From: Gnetum montanum
Lineage: Eukaryota > Streptophyta > Gnetopsida > Gnetales > Gnetaceae
DNA length: 64,000 nucleotides
Reading direction: 5' to 3'
Assembly (NCBI GenBank): GCA_015680685.1
Contig: MNCI01030499.1
Span: 162,467-226,466 of the forward strand
In this document: positions 35,590 through 45,829 of the stretch, one piece after another
Layout of the letters: each line of letters begins with the position of its first letter
How positions within the stretch are numbered: position 1 is the stretch's first letter
Made by a program: the position numbers and the translations under genes
Notes under the pieces: generated by a model
What the model was told of the DNA's origin: nothing
The model's input: only the letters and a program-made list of their open reading frames with translations
The model's database searches: none

Positions 35590-35940
35590 GGATCCACCAC
35601 AGCAGATTCTTGAGCAAGTTGCCATCATCGTAAGCCTTGAGCACGTGGACGTCGGCAATTGCAGCTTCGGGGATCCAGGACGTCCTCCAACGCATAGAAA
35701 AACCCGTGCCAGCCATCGAGAACGTCGTCCTGAGCCAGGGACGGGCACGTCGCGGCGAAGTCAGTCATGTCGCGGTCATTGAGAGCGCGGGCCAGCAATG
35801 CGGCACCATAGCAGGCGTTGAGCGCCTCGCTGACGCTCTCCTAGTTTCGCCTGTCCCTAAACTCGGTCAGTCCGCTGGCCCAGGAATGGAGCTTCCACCA
35901 GTCTAAGTGCCGGAACCACAGAAAGTGGCGAGAGTCGTGC
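35590..35940 (-). pseudogene. GH81 endo-1,3-beta-glucanase fragment
   Basis: On the minus strand from about 35940 the frame reads DWWKLHSWASGLTEF, then RN-stop-ES, then VSEALNACYGAALLARAL. This follows the signature of family 81 endo-1,3(4)-beta-glucanases, where a W-A-x-G-L-x-x-F segment is followed by QES.SEA.NAYY; the stop sits where Gln is expected (CAG to TAG). It continues with about 60 residues to 35650, then appears to shift frame (IADVHVLKAYDDGNLL). Only about 110 of the roughly 650 residues of such enzymes are present. These enzymes hydrolyse callose or fungal beta-1,3-glucan. High GC and the absence of flanking exons suggest a fragment of a host gene. Confidence 0.65.
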
Positions 35941-37060
35941 AGCCTTAGCCTCCTATTTTTCTCCTATTTCGTGCCCTGATCCACGCTTTGATGCTGTTCT
36001 GATCCACGCGTGGTTTCTGTCTTCAGCTAAAAATGCTGGATCTGCATCTGAACTCGAGAGCCCTGCTCCTTGTCTGTGCACTGTTTTCACGCATTATCTA
36101 TGTATTTATAAGAATGCAAAGGACGTAACCTTTACTAAAATGGCCTCTCTGGAATTTTAATTTTTAAATTTTAATTACACGTCACCGTTGTGCACAAAGT
36201 TGCGTTACCAAAATAGCCTATATGAAATTTTACACGTGAGCATTACACATCAGCGTTGCACACAAAGTTGCGTTACCGAAATGGGCCATGAGAAAGTCAA
36301 TGTTGGTCAGCGTTAGCGTTACCAATTTCTGAGTGATAATGGCCTATCGGCCAAAAAAAGATTTACATTCAATCAATTATGTATTATAAATTTCTTAATT
36401 TTTCTAATTTTTGTCATTGGGAAGAACATTTAATGTTTGTCTTTTTTTACTTCAAAGAAAAATATGGTGAGGAAAAGAAAAAACATGTTGAAGTTGAGGA
36501 TAGGAAAAAATAATATGAAGTTGAACAAATGAAAAATCAAGATATTATCAATGATAAGAATGATCAAATGATAATAAAATACTAGAGAAGACAAAAGCTC
36601 ATGTGAATACTTTACTTTTAATTTTACTATAAGAAGAATAGACAAGTTTAGACAAATAGTACATAAGGTAAATTTTTCTCTTTTTACTTTTATTATAATA
36701 AGTCTAGATGAGTTTGAACAAATAACACAAGCAAAATTTCCCCTTATGTAAGAAGATTCTTGTTTACCCAAAGATGAAATCTTTTGTTGAGAAGAGGACT
36801 TTAATAGATGCTAAAGAGACTTAACATAAGATTAATCATGACGGATGATATTTGCCAACATTTATTTTTGTACCTTTCTCTCTTACAAAAGTTGGTATTT
36901 GATCAAAGCTTTATATTGCTACATCAAATCCTTTTGTTATTTTAAGTTCAAGCATAGATATTGAAAATTTTATATATGTTGTTAGGATTAGGACCATCAT
37001 TTCTACTAATAATTAATTTTCCTTTCTTATTTTTTCAAACTTCTATTATAAGACTCACCT
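35941..37060. other. Unassigned region with a short imperfect tandem repeat
   Basis: 36177-36220 and 36245-36289 are diverged copies of the same segment (CACAAAGTTGCGTTACC in both), period about 68 bp, with a third, shorter trace near 36305-36325. 36350-36840 is AT-rich without recognisable content. 36840-37060 may belong to the 3' end of the RTE LINE that follows on the minus strand. Confidence 0.4.
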
Positions 37061-37349
37061 AAGTAGACATCCCTAAAATTAGAAAGTTATTCCTTTCCAT
37101 GTTTTTTGGTACTTTATACTCAATATTAAGCATGTGATGTAGCAACATTTTTTTTTATAGGTTCAATGTTTGATCTTCTTTCAACATGTCCAAACCATCT
37201 AAGATGTTATTCCTGTAACTTATTTGAAATAGGAGTCACTCTAAGTCTTCCTATAATATTTGTATTATATAGTTTATATCTTCTAATAACATTCAAAATT
37301 TATTTAAGCATTCACATTTCTCCCACATAGATTTGTTGTTCATGCCTCT
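37061..37349 (-). pseudogene. RTE-type LINE ORF2 relic, C-terminal part
   Basis: Minus-strand reading from 37344 gives KRHEQQIYVGEM, then GRLRVTPISNKLQ and the hallmark HLRWFGHVERRS of RTE-clade LINEs (normally L(R)WFGHVxRRP). It continues from 44253-44520 without loss: the D insertion falls between Lys-Arg and His-Glu. Several stops. Confidence 0.75.
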
Positions 37350-38163
37350 TGATGAGTGGCGAGGTACCCCTACACTCAACCATATGAATACGAGCGTAGC
37401 ATGCGTGATCCGGTCGAACTCCGCAGACTAAGTGCCTACACGCCTCATGGAACACTTAGGGTTAATCATTCGTTGTCTTCCCAGACTTACTTGTAGTTAT
37501 CACGGTGTATGGTTAAATAAGTCTGAGGTATATGATTTTTATATCTTTTTATGTTTTATCTCCTATGCTATTGAGGTGAAGGATTGAGAGACTAAATGAC
37601 TAACTCTAACTAACAAACTAAATCTAAATTAACCTAGCGTCAACATCCGTTCCCACTTACCGTACACACTCTGAACTGATGCAACCTTGGCTACCAAACG
37701 CTAATCGTTGCTAGGATCACCAAGCGTAACGCATGTGCTTGAAGTGGTCATACTAAGGCACTTAACTAGGAGAGAAGGGTTGAGAAGAGATTTAACAACT
37801 AATATAGCATTAAATGACAAATACTTAATAATAGTAAATAAAAGTCCTATTTAGCCTATTCCATGCACTGCAAGGTTTTTCCAAGAAGTTCGTCTTTATT
37901 GCCATACACAAACTTGTGTTCAGGTACAATGTCTGCTCGAATAAAGATCTGTTCACTTTGGAGTTCCTACTACGGGCACATGGAAAATATTCTATCTTTG
38001 GAGTGATCAATCTGCCAGAGTTTCGCTATGGTCTAAGCCTAGGATGAGAAACAAGGGAGAACCGCCTCTTATTTATAGATATAACGGCACACCGCGATAT
38101 CGCGTACGCGATATCACAGGGGATGACGTGATATCACGGCCCATGTGATATCGCGTCCCATCA
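37350..38163 (-). mobile_element. 3' LTR of element D
   Basis: 814 bp; on the minus strand TGATGGGACGCG...CACTCATCA. U3 holds four to five GTGATATCGC-type palindromic units and TATA box CTATAAATAAG (about 38068-38079). Confidence 0.9.
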
Positions 38164-40081
38164 TACCCCCATGACTAAATGAAAACTCGTCCTTGAGTTC
38201 CTTACAATAATATTGGGAAGGTATGGGATTATTGACTCAAAATGGAACTAATGTGATGACATGTGAACGGATCATCATTACAAGACACAACAAAATTGGT
38301 GTTCATGACAACAAGAGTGAACACCTTATTACATTGACATCAAGCCTTATTTGGCAGTTGAGAAAAAGAGAGAGAAAGAAGTGTTGTTGCTACCAACACC
38401 AAGATTGTGCCTTTTTTTGTCCATCCATAAGCGTACCATTGATCTTGCTCCTTGCAAGTTGCTTCAGCACCACTCCATTCCAAATGTTCCTTCCAGATCC
38501 AATCTGTTGTTGTATGATTACCATCTGCACACACAACACAGTCTTATATTAGCAAGGGCAATTGAATCATCATGTAATTGATACCTTGCTTCGGTGTAAG
38601 TCCATTGGCTGAGTTGTGGTATGGCTGATATGGATCTGGAGATGTATTAATGGTAACTACTGAAGGTGTAGGGCTGGGAGAAAATCAAAAAAAGTGGGCG
38701 CTATACCCCCATGACTAATCGCGAACCTCCGGTAGCGAGAGAATGGAGAAAGAATAAGAACAAGAAGATGGAGAAAAAGAGACAACTAGGACATCGAAGA
38801 AATGGATGTCAAGATGGAAATGAACAAATAAAATAGATTGCAAAAATGTTAGGGAAAAGAAGTTAACTGGTGAACCAAATAGGAATGTCAGTGGGTCCTC
38901 CCCAAAGCAGGCTCATGCCCTTAATGCCCTGACAAACCCACATTCAAAGAGTCCATAGGCTCTGGGAATGTCATTTGGAACAAGAGTTAAAGTCTTAACC
39001 ATGAGAATTTACCAAAAAGAAAACAATGCATCCACCAAAATATACACTAATGATACAATCGGCAATGAGGTGAACAATGGAGAGAAGGGTGAAGAGAAGA
39101 GAATGGAATGGAATCCCAAGAACAAGGTGGTGTACAGCCCCTTATGTGTTTCATGATTAATGTGACTTGGCAAATCTCATTTCAACTCCGGCCTCAAACC
39201 AACCACATCCAGTGACTTCGCATCAATGCATTCGGCTAATCCATCCTCTTGAATAACAAGAATGCATCTCTAAGAGCCACAACCATTCCGACGAAACAAA
39301 TGAGGAGAGAACGGGAAGCGAGAAGGGCCATAGTTAGAGGGAACATTTTTAGTTCCATAACCAGTGCTTGTAGCCCAAAAGATTATTTTGTCTAAGGGGT
39401 GTGCTTTGAATTCTCACTTTTGTCTTTTTCTTTTTGTATTTTATATGTTTATGCGTGAGAACCACACCATGCAAAGACTTGTTATTTTTATTTGCTCAGC
39501 TTCCCGATAATTGGGTAACGTCGAAGTGGCAAGAAAAATCAAGAAGAAAACATCCAAGCACCCAAGAGAATGGCCAACACAAATGCATCAAGTTCCCTTG
39601 AAGTCACACCCTTTTCAATCCTTGAGTCCTTCCTTAGTTTGAGAAGTACCCAATCACCGATTCATTAAAGTTCTGATTTAGAAAGGAACTGTACATTTCC
39701 AAGCCAAAAGAGACCATAGAAACTTGTGGATGAATGGATGAAGTGGACTCATTGCTTGCCATATCAAAAGAACATACCTTAGTATCAACATTGTAACTTA
39801 GAGGTAAAGACCAAACAATAGCAGTCAAGTGGAAAAATAGTTCATACCATCTTGAAGAACACTTATTAAATGACAAACTTACAGGGTGGATAAAACACAC
39901 ACACACACACACACAAAATGGAAAAGTGTAACGATGTTGTAAAACAAAAACAAAAAAAGTTAAAGAAATTTGTAAAACAAAAATGTGAAAAACAAAAATG
40001 TGTAAAACAAAAATTGTAAAAAATAAATGTGTAAAAGAATGTATAAAACAAAAATTAAAAAGAATTTAGGGCCTCCAATGA
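38164..40081 (-). other. Polypurine tract and post-pol spacer of element D
   Basis: Directly inside the LTR lies AGTCATGGGGGTA on the minus strand (38164-38176), the polypurine tract. A second exact copy is at 38704-38716 mid-spacer. The rest matches the spacer of C in order (around 38940-39440 to 27600-28080 of C) and is non-coding, with no accessory ORF. An AC microsatellite lies at 39893-39915 and A/T-rich TGTAAAACAAAAA repeats at 39940-40050. Confidence 0.65.
39893..39915. repeat. (AC)n microsatellite
   Basis: About eleven AC units in the spacer of element D. Confidence 0.88.
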
Positions 40082-43000
40082 TTAGCATAGGTGGTCATCT
40101 CCCCCATGACTGAATGGAAAGGGAGAGATCTGAAATAATGAGCACTTGTTTGAATTTCTTAGAAGTGCCCAACTTCTCCCAACTGATGTTCTTAGATTAA
40201 GGGGTGGAAGTTGGCGATGCTCATATTCCAATGTATCTATGCCTTCGTTGTTAGCATGATTTGTTCCCCCAGTTTGTTCCATGCATATTGGGTTAGTCTT
40301 TTGTTTAGCTATCAACCACAAGGTGTCTACTACTTGTGTGGTTGCTACATACAGGCACCTTTGAATTTGTGTTTCTTGGGCATACCAATTACATGGAAGA
40401 GATGTTGAGCATTCTTCCATGTCATCACCCTTTGAGTCACTGTATGTGATGCACTAAACTTTCTTCTTCTCGATCTTTCCATAAATGTTTATCTTGGATA
40501 TCTCCAAGGAAATATCACGAATCCCTAGGTACGCATCTATCGTACTTAGCCATGGCCTTCCCATTATAATTAGGAAGCCCCCGTTGTTGCTGTTAACTTC
40601 GATCACCAGGAAATCCGTTGGGTATGACCAACCACACATAGTGGTAACTATGTCCTCCACCAATCCCAAGGGAATGGTGATGGATTGGTCAACCAGCTCA
40701 AGTTAAATGTTGCTCTTCTTAAGTTGGGATAGGTTCTAGGCTTGATACATTTCTTGTGAGATTAGGTTGACTCCGAAACCTGAGTTAAGAAGAGCCGTAT
40801 GAGGTTCGTTCCCAGTGACTTGTAGATAAATTAGGGGACTCCCAAGGTCAGATAGTTTCCTGGGAAGGTGGCCTACCTTGATCCATTCGGTTATGGTATG
40901 CATTAACATAACCGTATGCGTGAAGCTCTGTTGTTGGACGGAAGGGAGCTCCGAAGTCTTGTGTGGTGGAGGAGTGTACACAGACTCAACCACTTGTTGT
41001 TGTGAGAGCTTGCTTGGACTTTTGGTTCTGAAGAAGGGTCTTCTCTTTTTATAGTTGTCAGAACCAGCCACGAGTTGAATGTTTATAGCTCTCATAGCAT
41101 TTCGTTCCTGCGGTTGAGTGGGGAGTTCCCCTTGCATTGTTGGAGTAGGAGGTATGGGAACTATAGGTGGAAGAGGAGCTGATGGATTTTGAGGATGGTA
41201 TGGATATGGAACTTCTCCTGGAGGAGAAGGAGTCCTTCTAAAATACTCTCGAACTTGGTAGTGACGTTGGGGAGTTGTGTGACCCATAGAGTCACTTGGA
41301 GAAACCGGATGCTGCACATAATAGCCATAAGGATCAGGTTGTCGGTAAGGGTATTGATGTTTAGGCGGTGGCATCCCCCATGACTGTGGGTATTGCCACT
41401 GCTGGTGTTGTCCAATGGGTTGTGGTGGAGTTTCACTTGGATAGTACGTTAACGGTTGGTGGAACTGTCTTGGGTTACCTTGGGGATAAGGTAACCTTCG
41501 AGGTGTATGTCGTTGGTTAAGTCTTGGGTTAAGTGCATACACCCCAGACTCCTGTAGATGTGAGATGATTGAACAACATCCCTTAGGATGGTCATATTGG
41601 CAGATCTCACATCCACCATCATTGTCTATGTTAGAATCCACAACCTCATCAGAGATAGTTATTTTCCCTTTACCCTTGTTATGTGCAGGGCCTGAATCTC
41701 TCCACTTTATCTTGTTCTTGTCACTACTTCATTCCTCCTTAGACTCCTCTACAATTTTTAGTACAAGTTCAAGTCTACTATCCAAGGAGTCCTATATCTG
41801 ATCTACCTTAGCCGCTACTTCCATTGTTAGCTTCTGAAGTGGCAAGGTTTTTCTGTTCACCAACTTTTCAAGTGGTGACTCATCCTCTTCATCAAAAAAT
41901 CTCACTTCCCTCTTCCGAAGGGAAGGATAGCAGTTATATTCTTCCACGCTCTCTCTTTTTTGTAGCTCCCCTTATTCTTTGGCTACTTGCTCCAATAAGC
42001 GATGTATTTCATGGGCTCTAAGTTCTAATAGTCTCCCTTGGGCATAAGTCCCAAGGGTTCTCCTAGTCTCATGTCTTAGCCAATCTATGAGGTGGCGAAG
42101 TTAGTTCCATTGTGCGTAACCATGGCCCGAGCAACAATGTAACAATGCATAGTATCAGCCCATGGTAGCATCCAAGAGTTCATGAGTACCTTGCTTCCAT
42201 CCTTGGATCTGCTTACGCAAGTTAGACACTTTCGAGTACGTTTGACACTTATCATTAAACAATTCTGGCATTTTACTCCACCTCCTAATGGTTTCCGGTT
42301 CTAAGGACCGGTACCAACTCTCTACTTCCTTTGTGAGTGTCCTAGGAAACAACTTCAATTTTTTCCACTCGTTCTCTATGTTCTGCAAGGTGTAGACATC
42401 ATGGAATGCCTGTAAATAATTTTGTGGATCAGCGTTGTATCCCCTTTCAAAGCGTGGGATATTGTTCATGTCTAAACGCTTGATTCGACTATCTCTTTGA
42501 TGCCTTGTCGGTATTCTAACTACCTCCATTATATCAAGCATACTTCAGGTTGCAAGTAGGGACTCGTCATGATCATCTCTTTCATGATGTCTATGGTTTC
42601 TATGTTGTTCCCTACTTTCCCTTTGTTCATGCCCTTGTCCTCTCTCTCGAATTTCTCATTGAGGTCTCTCATTTTTCCTACCTCTATCCTCACCGTTATT
42701 CTCTTAATGGCTGCACCCAGATGTGGAAAGAGATAGTGAGTGATGTGATGAAGGGGAAGAAGGAAAACCATTGCCATGATGATGTTTCTTACCTTCTCTT
42801 TGGTTGCTACGGCCCTGATCATAACAATAATCTAAGTGCCCATCCTTGTCATGTGTTGTTGTTCCCTCAGTGAACAGTTGGCGTTCACGGGGATTAGAAC
42901 TAGGGTTGTGTATCGTGGATCGTAGGTTCTGATACCCCACCTCTGCACTATCATTAAGAGGGGGAACATCATTCGATAGAGAACCCGTTATAAGTGGTTC

Positions 43001-43420
43001 ACCATCTCCGATTTCACTTAGGATGTGCGGGACCCCTTTACCCTTCAACAATGTATGATGGCTCTCCTGCCTTGATTCCCTTAAACGTTGTGCTACTATG
43101 GGATGGTAATCCCTTGTGTCAAAATTGCCTATAATGTATTCAGAATAGAGTTGTGTCATTCCTATTTGTGCAAGAGCATGAATAAGCATGTTTGGGACTG
43201 ATTGATCTAGAGGTAACACGATGTTACCTTGCAAGTCTCTCCATCGTAGCTGTTCATCTTAATGGAGGATAAAGGTAAAGTCTGGTATATACTCATCGGG
43301 ATGAGTATATACCACTCAGTATTGTTGAGGAACCGACGGATTTTGGTTATGTGTTTTTGACTGCCGACTATTTCTTGTATTATCCCTAGGTGGTGAGTTG
43401 CTTTTGTTAGAAGAATACAT
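40082..43420 (-). pseudogene. gag-protease fusion frame of element D (pol core deleted)
   Basis: One uninterrupted phase of 1,113 codons with about 13 stops, from ATG 43418-43420 (MYSSNKSNSPP) to TAA next to the pol-end block. Order: N-terminal domain with PDEYIPDFTFIL; Asp/His/Arg-rich linker; TGA at 42545-42547 followed by AGT ATG; capsid core (42541-42160); coil; zinc knuckle CEICQYDHPKGCC (about 41575-41612); Pro-rich linker with YPYRQPDPYG; protease with NSGFGVNL (about 40770-40795, Asp to Asn), GWSYPTDFLVIEV and IIMGRPWLSTIDA. The longest open part is 301 codons (41641-40736). Near 40146 the frame jumps from the region before RT straight to the pol end (CSLFQIS...FSHGG), so RT, RNase H and integrase (about 2.6 kb in C) are gone, in phase. 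Confidence 0.88.
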
Positions 43421-43545
43421 TGTTATTTATCGGTGTGCTAATTAACCGTTATATAAATTTTTCATTTAATTAACCCTAAGGGTTCATTTCAGCTCCCAAC
43501 GATGTGAATGATATCCTATGTTCTACTTAGCGCACAAACACTTAG

Positions 43546-43564
43546 TCCCTAACAACGATGCCAA
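43546..43564 (-). promoter_or_regulatory. Primer binding site of element D (tRNA-Asp type)
   Basis: On the minus strand TTGGCATCGTTGTTAGGG directly after the 5' LTR; the best preserved of the family here compared with TGGCGCCGTTGCCGGGGA. Confidence 0.68.
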
Positions 43565-44252
43565 TGATGAGTGGCGAGGTACCCCTACACTCAACCATAC
43601 GAATACGAGNNNNNNNNNNNNNNNNNNNNNNNNNNNNNNNNNNNNNNNNNNNNNNNNNNNNNNNNNNNNNNNNNNNNNNNNNNNNNNNNNNNNNNNNNNN
43701 NNNNNNNNNNNNNNNNNNNNNNNNNNNNNNNNNNNNNNNNNNNNNNNNNNNNNNNNNNNNNNNNNNNNNNNNNNNNNNNNNNNNNNNNNNNNNNNNNNNN
43801 NNNNNNNNNNNNNNNNNNNNNNNNNNNNNNNNAAGGGTTGAGAAAGATTTAATCACTAATAAATCATGTAAATTACAAATAATAAATAATAGTAAATAAA
43901 AGTCCTATTTAGCCTATTCCATGCACTACAAGGTTTTTCCAAGAAGTTCGTCTTTATTTCCATACACAAACTTGTGTTCAGGTACAATGTCTGCTCGAAT
44001 AAAGAGCCGTTCACTTTGGAGTTCCTACTACGGGCACATGGAAAATATTCTATCTCTGGAGTGATCAATCTGCTAGAGTTTCGCTACGGTCTAAGCCTAG
44101 GATGAGAAACAAGGGAGAGCCGCCTCTTATTTATTAATATGACGGCGCACTGCGATATCGCGTACGCGATATCGCAAGGGACAATGTAATATCACGTACA
44201 CGATATTGCAAGGGATGTGATATCGCGACCCATGCGATATCACATCCCATCA
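43565..44252 (-). mobile_element. 5' LTR of element D, containing an assembly gap
   Basis: Both ends are intact (minus strand: TGATGGGATGTG...CCACTCATCA). 43610-43832 is a run of 223 N. From the other LTR about 380 bp should lie there, so the gap length is not to scale. U3 has one or two more palindromic units than the 3' LTR. Confidence 0.88.
43610..43832. other. Assembly gap (223 N)
   Basis: Unknown bases inside the 5' LTR of D; any open frames across it are meaningless. Confidence 0.99.
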
Positions 44253-44520
44253 CCTCTTTTATGTTACTTAATATTTAGCATCATATAAGGGATCATGCCT
44301 TATTACTATCCTGTAAAATTTTTTATTTAGTTTTATTGGTATTCTTTTATCACATAAAACAGCACTAGCTTGTGTCCATTTTGACAATCTTGCCTTAACC
44401 CTATTTCTAATATCTTTATCAATTTCACCATCTAATTGGAGGATTGATCCTAGGTGGTGAAACTACTTTTAATGAAGGACCTTTTGGCCTTGAATTATCA
44501 CTTCTATTCTAGTATATGCT
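44253..44520 (-). pseudogene. RTE-type LINE ORF2 relic, upstream part
   Basis: Minus-strand reading gives LGSILQLDGEIDKDIRNRVK (with frame changes), then KWTQASAVLCDKRIP and YRIVIRHDPLYDAKY, which follows the RTE pattern GSxxxxDGEIDxDVxxRI...KWRxASGVLCDxKIP...YGSECW. The coding then meets element D at VT-stop-K-R and resumes at 37344. Confidence 0.75.
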
Positions 44521-44640
44521 AGTAATTATTGGAAATCTACTCATTTTATTTTTTAAACTAGGTTACACAAAAACAAACATTTAATAATGAACCATGGGTT
44601 ATCAAGCATCTACATCTTTGCAATACACGGTATTTGTAGC
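44521..44640. other. Flank between RTE LINE and element E
   Basis: AT-rich; may be more of the LINE. Ends GTAGC, the possible left target site of E. Confidence 0.35.
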
Positions 44641-45638
44641 TGATGAGCGGTGAAGTGGTACCTTAACCCTAAAAATCATAAAAATCATGTGATTCATGTG
44701 GGATCCAGTCGAAATCTGTGAACTCTCTAGTTTTTGATGCACTAGTCTTCTAGGAAGTAAACCTTGCCCTAATGTTCATTTGTTGTCTTCTCGATTACAC
44801 TTGTGAAGCACAATGGTATGGTTAAGTTTAATCAAGGCATATGATTTTTGTCATTTTATGTTTTATGGTTTTGATACTTAAAGACAAAGATGAAGTAGAT
44901 TGAAAACTAATATAACTGAACTATTTAACTAATCTCTAACTAGTCCTAACATAAGCATCTTGTCCCACTTTCTATACATGTCTTGAACCCATGTATTCAT
45001 TGCTATGTTACCAAGCACTACTATATCCATGTATTCATTGCTATGTTACCAAGCACTACTATACCCATGTATTCATTGCTATGTCACCAAGCACTACTAT
45101 ACTGGGCGCACCAAGCAATAATGCTATTGGGATTATCAAGCAAATACATGTTATGCTCGAAGTGATTGTACTTATGTATTTAATCTAGCTTATTTTTCTT
45201 AATTACTTAATTATCTTAATTACTAAAAAAATTTAAATAAATAACTAAAAAATTAAATGCATGAATAAATATCTAAACTATCTAGAATGCTGCAAGGTTT
45301 ATTAAGAAGCTCGTCTTTATTGCCACACACACTATCGTGCTTAGGTACAATAATGCTCGAATAAGATATGTACACTCAATGACTCCTGCTGCGGGCACTC
45401 AGGAAAATATTTTAACTTTCAAATGTAAAAACTGCAGGATTTTGGCTACTACTATCAATTTAATGCCCATAAAACATGGTTGGGAGCTTGTATTTGTAGT
45501 TTTTGCTCTTGGGCTATGTCAATGGGGCCACGTAGATGTAGAAGACACTACATCAATGTGACCCTATCGATGCGACAACATCATGTAAATGGAGCCATGT
45601 CGATGGGGGCCTATTAAGGCAACACTTTTATGCTCATC
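44641..45638 (-). mobile_element. 3' LTR of element E
   Basis: 998 bp, minus strand TGATGAGCATAAAAG...CCGCTCATCA. U3 has repeated (A/C)ATCGA(T/C)GGGGCC-type units instead of ATATCG. Three tandem copies of a 38-bp unit (44989-45102) make it longer than the 5' LTR. Confidence 0.85.
44989..45102. repeat. 38-bp tandem repeat, three copies, in the 3' LTR of E
   Basis: Unit CCATGTATTCATTGCTATGT... repeated at 44989, 45027 and 45065 with two base differences. The 5' LTR has one related unit near 56971, so the expansion is private to this LTR. Confidence 0.88.
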
Positions 45639-45653
45639 ATACCCCCACAATTG
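45639..45653 (-). promoter_or_regulatory. Polypurine tract of element E
   Basis: Minus strand TCAATTGTGGGGGTA directly before the 3' LTR; a variant of AGTCATGGGGGTA. Confidence 0.65.
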
Positions 45654-45829
45654 AATGAAAACTCATTCTTAAGTTCCTTTACAAAATTGGGAAGTTATGG
45701 GATTATTGATTGACTCTTAACAAAAAAAACTAACATGACAAAACTAAGTGCCTAAGTGTATAGATCAACACATTACAAAATTTGTGGTGTTCATGACACA
45801 AAATTAAACACCATGACATGACTACAAAA

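Larger units (their letters stand above)
37350..44252 (-). mobile_element. Athila-type element D, non-autonomous, complete LTR to LTR
   Basis: Minus-strand copy of 6.9 kb flanked by a perfect 5-bp target duplication CCTCT (37345-37349 and 44253-44257) inside an RTE LINE. 3' LTR 37350-38163, 5' LTR 43565-44252. Gag and protease are present; RT, RNase H and integrase are missing through one deletion. The two LTRs differ at only a few percent of aligned sites, the lowest divergence in the window. Confidence 0.92.

Noticed and set aside
41161-41436. Open frame overlapping the Pro-rich gag linker of D
   Set aside because: Alternative-frame shadow of the 301-codon open stretch of gag.
43518-43899. 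Open frames across the N run
   Set aside because: They consist almost entirely of unknown residues across an assembly gap.
44983-45188. Two overlapping open frames with repeated peptides
   Set aside because: They are translations of the 38-bp tandem repeat in an LTR; 38 is not a multiple of three, so the repeat is not protein-driven.
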